Program-made: the position numbers and the translations under genes
Assembly (NCBI GenBank): GCA_963712995.1
Contig: CAVQKH010000001.1
Location: forward strand, 1 to 64,000
Length of the DNA stretch: 64,000 nt
From: GCA-003244245 sp963712995
GTDB taxonomy: Bacteria > Actinomycetota > Actinomycetes > Mycobacteriales > Pseudonocardiaceae
Direction: 5' to 3'
The notes under the pieces: model-generated
Seen by the model: only the letters and a program-made list of their open reading frames with translations
Told to the model about the DNA's origin: nothing
Database searches by the model: none
Shown here: in pieces, positions 7,636 through 14,925 of the stretch
Layout: each line of letters begins with the position of its first letter
Position numbering within the stretch: position 1 is the first letter of the stretch

Positions 7636-8862
7636 TTACTGCCGGAGTGGGTCGTGGAGTGGTGTTCGGGTGGGGTCCACGGTCTTGGGTGGGATGAATT
7701 CGGGGTGGCCGCGGGCGTCGAGTCGGATGAGCCAGCCTTGGCGGTGCACGATGACATGATGGTGCTCGCACAGCAGGCAAAGATTGGATAGCTTCGTCGC
7801 GCCGCCATCCAGCCATGACCGGATGTGGTGGGCGTGGCAGTAGCGGGGCGGGCGATCGCACGACGGAAATGAACATCCTTTGTCGCGTTGGGCCAGCGCT
7901 TCCCGGAGCGCAGCGGTGGCCAGACGCTGCTGACGTCCGACATCCAGAGGCATCGAGTCGCTGCCCAGCACCATCGGAACCACACACGCATCGCAGGCCA
8001 GCCGGCGGGCCTCGGCGGCCGACAGGCGCCCGCCGGTATCCAGCACGGCCGATCCAAGACCGTCGATAAGGTCGCTGAGTTTCATGGTGAGCACCAGGTG
8101 TGGGCGTTGCCCGCCCCGGGTCGGCAGGTCACCCTCGTCGAGCCGGCAACCCATGGCTTCGATAAGGGCGTCGGCGTTACGGCGGGCAGGACTGCGCATG
8201 TCCGGGACGCCGTCCACCGGGGGGCGGCGGCCGTTGAGGGAGTTCAGGACTTCCAGCACTCGGGCCCCGCCCTCGGGATCCAGCCGCCCGCTCAGGCTGA
8301 CCGACCCATCGGAGCCGGTGCGTACCCGCAGCTCCCGGGCCTGCTCGGGTTCGTCGGTGGGTTCGGGGCCATCCGGGTCGAGATAGGCCAGCAGCCGCTC
8401 CCCGATCCGGGTCAGCGCCGCGGGGTCGAACCGGCGCGCGGAGCCGGCCAGGGTCTGTTCCGCCAGCTCCACAGTCTCCGGATCCGTCGACGGCGGGATT
8501 CGGCGCATGATCGCGGTGATCACCCGCAGATGTCCCGGCCCGAGCTCACCCGCCGCCAGCCCAGCAGCCGTGGCGGGCAACCGGGGCGCCAACTCCTCCC
8601 CGGTCAGCGACCGCCGCGGCATGAGCTGCTCAGCTTGATCGACCCGAGCCTTCGCCTCACCTTTGGACAGGTTCAGCACCCCGGACAGCAACCGCGCGGT
8701 AGAGCCGAATCCGGCAACGGCACCCGCCCGCTCCGCATCCAACTCCGCGACCACGGAAAGAACCCGCGCATAAGACCGCCGCAGATCGGCCTCGGCCGCG
8801 CGCAACCCCTCCAGCAGCCCATGCATCCGGGCCTCGGAGCGATCCTCCACCAACGCGGTCAC
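7636..8862 (-). CDS. DUF222 / HNH endonuclease domain protein (13E12 type)
   Basis: The long N-terminal DUF222 domain (residues ~15-310) is followed by a C-terminal HNH nuclease fold. In that fold CSFPSCDRPPRYCHAHHI supplies the two zinc cysteines and the first catalytic His pair, and LCEHHHVIVH closes it. Actinobacterial genomes carry many such 13E12-like genes, some in mobile contexts; most lack a proven role. I prefer GTG 8862 (VTALVEDRS), which has GAGAAT 6 nt upstream; an in-frame start at 8922 adds 20 residues. It abuts a truncated XRE gene, which suggests insertion. Confidence 0.85.
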   Translation of the reverse strand: MTALVEDRSEARMHGLLEGLRAAEADLRRSYARVLSVVAELDAERAGAVAGFGSTARLLSGVLNLSKGEAKARVDQAEQLMPRRSLTGEELAPRLPATAAGLAAGELGPGHLRVITAIMRRIPPSTDPETVELAEQTLAGSARRFDPAALTRIGERLLAYLDPDGPEPTDEPEQARELRVRTGSDGSVSLSGRLDPEGGARVLEVLNSLNGRRPPVDGVPDMRSPARRNADALIEAMGCRLDEGDLPTRGGQRPHLVLTMKLSDLIDGLGSAVLDTGGRLSAAEARRLACDACVVPMVLGSDSMPLDVGRQQRLATAALREALAQRDKGCSFPSCDRPPRYCHAHHIRSWLDGGATKLSNLCLLCEHHHVIVHRQGWLIRLDARGHPEFIPPKTVDPTRTPLHDPLRQ

Positions 8863-8969
8863 GACACCATTCTCGCAACCACCACCGACAATTTCGGGCC
8901 GCAGGACGCCGAAACGACACATTTTTTCAGGCGCTACCGACGTTCCAGCGATACCTGTTCATGATCGAT

Positions 8970-8990
8970 GAACGCGCACGACGCGCGTTC
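8970..8990 (-). terminator. Hairpin after the O-methyltransferase gene
   Basis: A perfect 8-bp stem (GAACGCGC / GCGCGTTC) with a 5-nt loop lies 25 bp beyond the methyltransferase stop. It has no T-run. Terminator use is inferred. Confidence 0.45.
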
Positions 8991-9015
8991 TCCACCAGGG
9001 TCGGCGGCCCGACGG

Positions 9016-10059
9016 TTACCCGGGCACGATCGCCTCGATGAGATACAGTGACGGGAAAGTGTCCGGAATGGATCTGATCCCGCCGAAGGAGTAGCCGGCA
9101 CGCTCGAACAGGTCCTGGAAATCGCGTAGGGTGTGCATCTGGCCGCCCACGTTGAGCAGCAGCAAGAGATCCTTGGCCGTGGTCACCTTCATTTCCTGGA
9201 CATCAGCGTCGACCAGGCTGTCAACCACCAGGACGCGGGCGCCGGGCTCGGCGGATTTCGCGATGTTGTGCAACGTGGCGATCGAATTCACGTCCGGCCA
9301 ATCAAGGATGTTTTTCAGAATGTAGAGATCGGCGCGGACAGGTACGTCCCGGGTGCAGTCGCCGCCGACCAGGGTTGCCCGATCGGCCAGTTCACCGCCG
9401 CTGCGCAGGCTCGGGTCCGCGCTCGGCAGCACCGCTTCGAGGTCGAAGAGCACCCCTTTCACATGCGGATGCAGCCGCAACAGAGTGCTGAGCAGGTTCC
9501 CCTGCCCGCCGGCGACATCGGCGACCACGTTCACGCCGGTCAGGTCGATCGCCTTGGCGACCTTGTCCGAGGTAAGCCTGCTGACCTGGGTCATGGCCTT
9601 GTTGAAAACCTTCTGCGCCTCGGGAGCATCCTCCCGCAGGTAGGTGTAGAAGTCCTTGCCGAAGATGTCCGGGATCACGCTCTTGCCGGTGCGTACCGCG
9701 TCGTCCAGTCGCTGCCACGCCTGCCAGGTCCAGGGTGCGCCGATCCACAGCGCGAGATGGACGAGCCCGAACTCCGCGTCCTTACGCAGCAGGCGTGACA
9801 GGTCGGTGTGTGCATACTTGCCGGGGGACACCTGTGCGAACACCTCGTGCGCCGACAGCGCTCGCATCAGCCTACCGAGCGTGTGCGCGTCGGCGTTGAC
9901 TGCGGCCGCCAATTCATCGACGGTCACGGGGTCGTCATCGATCGCGTCGGGAACTCCCAGTTTCGCCGCAGTCTGGACGATGGCTGCGATACCCGCACCG
10001 AAAGCCATTTCTTCCAGCCGCCGGACAGCGTCCAGAGTCGCGGAACTCGTACTCTTCAC
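9016..10059 (-). CDS. SAM-dependent O-methyltransferase (polyketide tailoring)
   Basis: About 347 aa with the layout of small-molecule O-methyltransferases of the acetylserotonin/TcmO type. The N-terminal dimerisation winged helix covers ~15-100. The SAM motif VVADVAGGQGNLLSTLLRLH lies near 180-200, followed by the second acidic strand VKGVLFDLEAVLP and YILKNILDW as the catalytic-His region equivalent. Here the usual LHDW/HxW general-base motif reads LKNILDWPD, so the catalytic His appears absent; this deserves a check. It ends the minus-strand block next to the halogenase and probably methylates a phenol on the polyketide. GTG 10071 is an alternative start. Confidence 0.85.
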   Translation of the reverse strand: MKSTSSATLDAVRRLEEMAFGAGIAAIVQTAAKLGVPDAIDDDPVTVDELAAAVNADAHTLGRLMRALSAHEVFAQVSPGKYAHTDLSRLLRKDAEFGLVHLALWIGAPWTWQAWQRLDDAVRTGKSVIPDIFGKDFYTYLREDAPEAQKVFNKAMTQVSRLTSDKVAKAIDLTGVNVVADVAGGQGNLLSTLLRLHPHVKGVLFDLEAVLPSADPSLRSGGELADRATLVGGDCTRDVPVRADLYILKNILDWPDVNSIATLHNIAKSAEPGARVLVVDSLVDADVQEMKVTTAKDLLLLLNVGGQMHTLRDFQDLFERAGYSFGGIRSIPDTFPSLYLIEAIVPG

Positions 10060-10116
10060 GATGATAATCACCTTCTCGATACTTGAACGCGCGAGGAATG
10101 GAAAACTGGACTGCCG

Positions 10117-11625
10117 CTATCCGCTGATTCGGGTCTGTCCAGCTGAGCCAGAAGCGTGATCCAAGTTGGATCGGACGAGACCCAGTCGCGGTTTAAAGGT
10201 GACGTAGAGCCCGCGAACCGCCTCCTGAGGAGAGAGGGGGAATCGCCCATTCACAAGACTGATGAAGCGAGCTTTTGCGGCCGCCAGTTCTTGCCCCTCC
10301 AACAACCCTGAGTTCGCCTCCGCGAACACCGAATTCACCTCCGCGTTCTGGGAGAACGCCTTCTGCAAACCAAAAACTTTCGCCATGCCACCCATGACGG
10401 AATCAAGTACCGCCCCAGAATCGTGCAAATCCTCGACCCCCGACACGATATTCAAAAAAGCCTGCTTGAAGTCCGAACCGGCAATATCGTGCAGAGTCAA
10501 CTGCTGAGCCTCCCGAAAGTAGGACTCCTTGCCACTGTGTTGCTGATACGTTGCCGAGACCAACGCAAAGAGGCGCAGGTAGGCCTGGCGGTAGGTGTCC
10601 TCGTACAGTGCTACCGCTTCGCGCTCAGCGACCTCGCGGCGAATCACACTGGCGATGCTGGCGGCCGCCACCAACGCACTGAACATGGCAAGGTGCACGC
10701 CGGTGGACAGAAGCGGATCCAGGAAACATGCGGCATCCCCGCAAAGAAAGTATCCCGGCCCACTGAATTGATCGGACGTGTACGAGTAATCCCTCTCGAT
10801 GCGCAGCGTGGAAACGGGCTCGGCTGACGCCATGAGATCTACGATCGTCGAATTTTGCGCTATCCCGTCACTGTAGATCTGAGCGGGACTCGCCCCCTCC
10901 CGCTTCTTGCGGTTAAACGTTTCGGTGTCGGTCACCAGCCCGACGCTCATCGTTCCATCATGCAGTGGAATTCCCCAGATCCAGCCGTCGGGAATAGAGC
11001 AGACCGCGATCGCCCCTTCGGGTCCACCGGTCAGACTCTTCACGCCGGACCAATAATTCCATAAAGCGATGTTCCGGAACGCATCGTGGTATCGACGGGT
11101 TTTCAGATAATGGGTCGCGAGAATACCCGAACGGCCGGAGGCGTCGACCAGAAAATCGAATTCTACTCGTTCGCAGGGGCGGCCATCCTCGACCGGAGAG
11201 ATCGTCGCCCCGACTGGCCGCAAATCATCGAATAAAAGATCTTCGACGTTCGCCCCTTGAAGAACGGTCACTCCTTGCTTCTCGGCGTTCATCAACAGTA
11301 GATGATCGAATTCTGCGCGCAGGACCTGGTAGCTGTGGAGCGGGCTCCCGTAGAATTTTCCGAAGGAAAGAGCCCACTCCTCGCCGCCCCAGTCGAAATA
11401 GATTCCTCGCTTGACCTGGAAGCCGTGATCGGCAACCTCCTGCCGGGCATCGAGCAGGTCCAGGATGGGCAGACAGGACGGCGAGAGCGATTCACCGATA
11501 TGGTAACGGGGAAAGGTTTTCCGCTCCACCAGCGTGACGTCGACTCCCTCGCGAGCCAGCAGGGTCGCCGCGGTTGATCCAGCCGGCCCGCCGCCGATGA
11601 CGAGAACTTGTGTATGTCGATCCAT
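10117..11625 (-). CDS. FAD-dependent halogenase
   Basis: The N-terminal FAD motif is VLVIGGGPAGSTAATLLAR. The halogenase signature GWIWGIPL is present, HGFQVKRGIYFDWG contains the expected catalytic lysine, and FLDPLLSTGVHLA is the flavin-binding segment typical of halogenases acting on phenolic polyketide substrates. The protein has ~502 aa, a normal length. ATG 11625 is chosen because GGGGAGAGGG precedes it; GTG 11640 is in frame. It is the best evidence that the cluster product is chlorinated or brominated. A separate flavin reductase is required and none is encoded nearby. It diverges from the ACP gene. Confidence 0.9.
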   Translation of the reverse strand: MDRHTQVLVIGGGPAGSTAATLLAREGVDVTLVERKTFPRYHIGESLSPSCLPILDLLDARQEVADHGFQVKRGIYFDWGGEEWALSFGKFYGSPLHSYQVLRAEFDHLLLMNAEKQGVTVLQGANVEDLLFDDLRPVGATISPVEDGRPCERVEFDFLVDASGRSGILATHYLKTRRYHDAFRNIALWNYWSGVKSLTGGPEGAIAVCSIPDGWIWGIPLHDGTMSVGLVTDTETFNRKKREGASPAQIYSDGIAQNSTIVDLMASAEPVSTLRIERDYSYTSDQFSGPGYFLCGDAACFLDPLLSTGVHLAMFSALVAAASIASVIRREVAEREAVALYEDTYRQAYLRLFALVSATYQQHSGKESYFREAQQLTLHDIAGSDFKQAFLNIVSGVEDLHDSGAVLDSVMGGMAKVFGLQKAFSQNAEVNSVFAEANSGLLEGQELAAAKARFISLVNGRFPLSPQEAVRGLYVTFKPRLGLVRSNLDHASGSAGQTRISG

Positions 11626-11835
11626 TTTCCCTCTCCCCAACAGCGAGTACCGAATCTCTGTTAGCGTACCCGGCTGGCTGGTGTTTCGCTGGTGTACCGG
11701 TAGTGCGAGTCAGGCCGTTAATCCACGTACCCTGCTGAACAACTGCTTGCCGGAGACCGATTTCGCCTCCGAAAACCAGCGAACTTCGAGGAGACCTCCA
11801 AGCACAACCGCCAGAGTGACATAGGCGAAAACGCG

Positions 11836-11880
11836 CTCACGGCTACACTGCTCACGACTACACTACTCACGACTACACCA
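11836..11880 (+). repeat. Three 15-bp tandem repeats in the ACP leader
   Basis: CTCACGGCTACACTG, CTCACGACTACACTA and CTCACGACTACACCA run head to tail and end one base before the ACP ribosome site CGGAGG. They could be an operator or simply slippage; similar repeats occur elsewhere in the window. Confidence 0.9.
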
Positions 11881-11892
11881 CGGAGGAACACG

Positions 11893-12162
11893 ATGAACGA
11901 ATTCACGCTGGATGACCTCAGGCAGATCATGCACTCCAGCGCGGGACTCGAAGAGCACCTCGACCTGACCGGTGATATCGAGGACGTCGAGTTCGCCGAT
12001 CTCGGTTACGACTCGCTCGCGGTACTGGAGCTCGCCAACCAGGTCCAACGCCGCTACGGCGTGCGGATTCCTGACGAAGCAGTGGCAGAGATGCCGACAC
12101 CGGGTAAAGCGGTGGAGTTCATCAACAAGCGACTCGCCGAGATGAGCGCAATGGGGGCATGA
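11893..12162 (+). CDS. Type II PKS acyl carrier protein
   Basis: An 89-aa acidic four-helix carrier with the phosphopantetheine serine at residue 41 in DLGYDSLAVLEL. It carries the growing poly-beta-keto chain between KS-alpha/CLF and the cyclases. A strong site CGGAGGAAC precedes the ATG. In most type II clusters the ACP gene follows KS-beta directly. Here it is on the opposite strand, ~6 kb from KS-beta, and converges on the cupin gene. Confidence 0.95.
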   Translation: MNEFTLDDLRQIMHSSAGLEEHLDLTGDIEDVEFADLGYDSLAVLELANQVQRRYGVRIPDEAVAEMPTPGKAVEFINKRLAEMSAMGA

Positions 12163-12197
12163 ACTCGCCGCCATGCCCCCGGATCGATTCGGCTCCG

Positions 12198-12242
12198 GTC
12201 CTACCCACCGAGGTCCTACCCACCGAAGTCCTACCCACCGAC
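12198..12242. repeat. Three 15-bp tandem repeats at the cupin gene end
   Basis: GTCCTACCCACCGAG/A/C is repeated three times with only the last base changing. The repeats cover the stop codon of the cupin gene (12231-12233) and the space between it and the convergent ACP gene. Confidence 0.9.
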
Positions 12243-12653
12243 GGTGGGGTGTGCCTCGGCCGTGTTCGGGAGCTCCTCGGTGTCGACGTGGCCGAGCTCA
12301 GGCCGGGGCGCCAGCGGTGACAAGTGAATGATCACATGCGCCTGTTCCGTACCCACGTTGACCAGCCGGTGCCGGACGCCGATCGGGACCAGCAACGAGT
12401 CGCCCGCCACCAGCGATACGGGTTCGGAGTCCAACGCGATCTCCAACTCCCCACTGATGACGTGCAGGAACTCCTCGGAGTAGGGGTGGTAGTGCTCGGT
12501 GACGAACTCGCCGGGCGCCATCCTCAGCACGCCACCGAACCCGGACTTCGACCCCACGGTCTTCGGGCTCAGTGTGACTCTCAGGTCGCCGCCTCGGCGC
12601 CGATTCGCCGCAACCTCGCCTGCGGCAACCTTCAGTGGACGGTGGGTGGTCAC
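12231..12653 (-). CDS. Cupin-domain polyketide cyclase (TcmJ-like)
   Basis: A 140-aa single cupin. The metal-binding motif 1 is HYHPYSEEFLHVISGELE (His, His, Glu) and motif 2 is PIGVRHRLVN, with the fourth ligand His. TcmJ-type cupins accompany the minimal PKS in tetracenomycin and pentangular polyphenol clusters and help fold or oxidise the upper rings. Its start overlaps the stop of the TcmI-like gene (12650-12653). The last codons lie in a 15-bp tandem repeat. Confidence 0.88.
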   Translation of the reverse strand: MTTHRPLKVAAGEVAANRRRGGDLRVTLSPKTVGSKSGFGGVLRMAPGEFVTEHYHPYSEEFLHVISGELEIALDSEPVSLVAGDSLLVPIGVRHRLVNVGTEQAHVIIHLSPLAPRPELGHVDTEELPNTAEAHPTVGG

Positions 12654-12985
12654 TGGATTCTCCCCTCGGTCGGCGTCCAGATGTAGAAGGGCGATGCCAT
12701 CGCGTCCTTCGGCTCTTTCCAGTTCGGGTCATACGGCGAGATGAGCTTGCTGAGTTTGGTGTTGAGATCCTGGTACAACGGATGACTGCGCGCTTTGTAC
12801 ACGTTCGACGACACGTCCCCGTCCGCTTCGACCAGATGGAAGTACAGGTCGTGGAAACGGAACAGGGTCCGGCGTAACACACCGATCATGTGCGGCAGTG
12901 GCGTCGCGTCGGATTCCGCGAACGCCTCGGCGACAGCGTCGGCATCGCTGGCGTCCATTCTGGCCACTATCAGGGTCCGGTTCAT
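12650..12985 (-). CDS. TcmI-family type II polyketide cyclase
   Basis: A 111-aa protein of the Cyclase_polyket family (TcmI): RTLIVARMD at the first strand, then PHMIGVLRRTLFRFHDLYFH and YKARSHPLYQDLN are family blocks. Such enzymes close the last ring of multi-ring aromatic polyketides. It has typical length and is coupled to the cupin gene by ATGA. The combination TcmI plus cupin plus TcmN-like aromatase is the cyclase set of tetracenomycins and pentangular polyphenols. Confidence 0.92.
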   Translation of the reverse strand: MNRTLIVARMDASDADAVAEAFAESDATPLPHMIGVLRRTLFRFHDLYFHLVEADGDVSSNVYKARSHPLYQDLNTKLSKLISPYDPNWKEPKDAMASPFYIWTPTEGRIQ

Positions 12986-13012
12986 GTCGACCTCCTTCGA
13001 GCGGGCTTCTAC

Positions 13013-14443
13013 CTAAACCAGGCCGACAGATAGCGCTGGTTCGAGGAATGAGGTGGTGTGTCCGGCGGACCGGAAGGTGGGATCAGCAAGGATGCGGCGC
13101 AGTAACGGCACGGTTGTCCGCATCCCGGGCCCGGAGATCCGGAACTCGCGCAACGCGCTATCCATTCTGGCCAATGCCTGAACGCGATCCGGCGCCCAGA
13201 CGATCACCTTGGCCAGTAGGGAGTCATACTCGGATGGCACCAGAGCGCCGGAATAGCCGCCGGTGTCGACCCGGACGAACGGCCCGGCCGGCGGAATGAA
13301 CTCGTCGAGCCGTCCCGCGCACGGGGCGAAATCGCGGTCCGGATCCTCAGCGTTGACCCGGCACTCCACAGCGACTCCGCGCGATCGGATGTCCTCCTGC
13401 CGCCACGACAACGGACGGCCGGCCGCAACGAGGATCTGCTCCCGCACCAGATCGATGCCGGTAACCACTTCGGTCACCGGGTGTTCGACCTGGATACGGC
13501 AGTTGACCTCGATGAATGCCACCTCCTCGCCACTGACCAGGAACTCGAACGTGCCGGCGCCGGAGTAGCCGACCGCCCGGGCACCGACGAGCGCGTACTG
13601 CACCAGCCGTTCGACCACTCCTGGACGTAACCCAGGAGCGGGGCTTTCCTCGATGAGCTTCTGGCGCCGCCGCTGGACCGAACAGTCCCGCTCGCCCAGG
13701 CACACCACGGTGCCGTGCTCGTCGGCCAGCACCTGGACCTCGACGTGGCGAGTGTGCTCCCAGAACCGCTCCAGGTACACCCGGTCGTCACCGAATCCCA
13801 TCCTGGCTGCGACTCGCGTGGACTGGAGCACCGCCAGCAGCTCGTCGCGCCGCCGAACCACGTTCATGCCGCGGCCGCCACCGCCCGCCGCAGCCTTGAT
13901 GATCAACGGTAGACCGATGCAGTCGGCCACCCTGAGCGCCTCGGCCGAACTGCCCACGGGTTCCCACGTACCCGGCAGCACCGGCAAGCCGGCTTCGGCC
14001 ATCAGCTTGCGAGCCAGTGCCTTATCACCCAGCTCGGAGAGCACACTGGGCTGCGGCCCGATGAAGACGAGCCCGTTACGGGCGCAGATCTCGGCGAAAT
14101 CGGCATTCTCCGACAGGAAGCCGTACCCAGGGTGCACGGCCTGCGCCCCGGTGCGCAACGCGGCCTCGATCACCGCGGGCGCGTAGTTGTAACTCCGCTG
14201 TGGCGCACCCGGTCCGATCTGCACGGCCTCGTCGGCGGCCCGCACGGCCGCCGAGTCGCGGTCAGCGGTCGAGTGCACGACGACCGTCCGGATTCCCATC
14301 TCGCGGCAGGTGCGCACCACCCGCAGCGCGATCTCCCCACGATTGGCGACCAGGATCGTGTCGAAGGGCACGGTGTCGGAGGACGCGGTGTCGATTGGCA
14401 TGGTGTCGAAGGGCACGGTGTCGAAGGGCACGGCGCCGTTCAC
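13013..14443 (-). CDS. accC: Acetyl-CoA carboxylase, biotin carboxylase subunit
   Basis: It carboxylates biotin on AccB with ATP and bicarbonate. The family start ILVANRGEIALRVVRTCREM is present, as are the ATP-grasp glycine loop IKAAAGGGGRGMNVV and FIEVNCRIQVEHPVTE. The core has normal length (~447 aa) but carries an extra ~28-residue N-terminus of pentapeptide repeats (VPFDT-like, five units) encoded by 15-bp tandem repeats. Family members normally begin about at FDTILVANRG. The start overlaps the AccB stop. A dedicated ACC within the cluster would raise malonyl-CoA supply for the PKS. Confidence 0.93.
   Translation of the reverse strand: MNGAVPFDTVPFDTMPIDTASSDTVPFDTILVANRGEIALRVVRTCREMGIRTVVVHSTADRDSAAVRAADEAVQIGPGAPQRSYNYAPAVIEAALRTGAQAVHPGYGFLSENADFAEICARNGLVFIGPQPSVLSELGDKALARKLMAEAGLPVLPGTWEPVGSSAEALRVADCIGLPLIIKAAAGGGGRGMNVVRRRDELLAVLQSTRVAARMGFGDDRVYLERFWEHTRHVEVQVLADEHGTVVCLGERDCSVQRRRQKLIEESPAPGLRPGVVERLVQYALVGARAVGYSGAGTFEFLVSGEEVAFIEVNCRIQVEHPVTEVVTGIDLVREQILVAAGRPLSWRQEDIRSRGVAVECRVNAEDPDRDFAPCAGRLDEFIPPAGPFVRVDTGGYSGALVPSEYDSLLAKVIVWAPDRVQALARMDSALREFRISGPGMRTTVPLLRRILADPTFRSAGHTTSFLEPALSVGLV
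14358..14432 (-). repeat. Five 15-bp tandem repeats in the accC 5' end
   Basis: Units begin with GTGTCGAAGGGCACG (plus strand) at 14358, 14373, 14388, 14403 and 14418; three are identical and two diverged. They keep frame and encode VPFDT, VPFDT, MPIDT, ASSDT, VPFDT. Confidence 0.95.
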
Positions 14444-14925
14444 TCCTGCTCCAGCGGAGTGAGCGAGATCAGCAGCTGGTCGAACTCCACCGGCTGCCCG
14501 TCATCGACGAGCACCGCCGACACCCTGCCTGCTCGGTCGGCCACGATCGCGTTCATCAGCTTCATCGCTTCCACGATGGCCACCTGCTGACCGACCTGGA
14601 CGATGTCGCCGACTTCCACGAACGGGGGCGCACCGGGCTCGGGTGCACGGTAGAACGTGCCGACGAGCGGCGCGCGCACGCCATCGCGGTGATCAACCGC
14701 AAGATCCGCCACCGGTTCGGGGCTTGCCCCCTGGGCAACGGGCCAGTCGACTTCGACGCTGGCGCAACCGAACCGCACGCTGACCCGGCTCGGGAGATGG
14801 GGCGCGACCCTGGCGATGTCGATCACTGACCGCACCAGCGTCTCGAGCGCCGCCTGCGCCCCCAGTTCGGCGATCACCGCGTCGATCTGGCCGGCCTCCG
14901 CGGCCGCGCCAGGCGTGCCGATCAC
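14440..14925 (-). CDS. accB: Acetyl-CoA carboxylase, biotin carboxyl carrier protein
   Basis: A 161-aa carrier with the biotinylated lysine in IVEAMKLMNAI. A flexible middle follows the helical N-terminus (AEAGQIDAVIAELGAQAALE), as in bacterial AccB. I set the start at GTG 14925 because it overlaps the AccDA stop (GTGA) and begins VIGTPGAAAEAG; the longer open frame upstream is antisense-like Arg-rich sequence inside AccDA. It is flanked by AccC and AccDA in one coupled operon. Confidence 0.93.
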   Translation of the reverse strand: MIGTPGAAAEAGQIDAVIAELGAQAALETLVRSVIDIARVAPHLPSRVSVRFGCASVEVDWPVAQGASPEPVADLAVDHRDGVRAPLVGTFYRAPEPGAPPFVEVGDIVQVGQQVAIVEAMKLMNAIVADRAGRVSAVLVDDGQPVEFDQLLISLTPLEQE

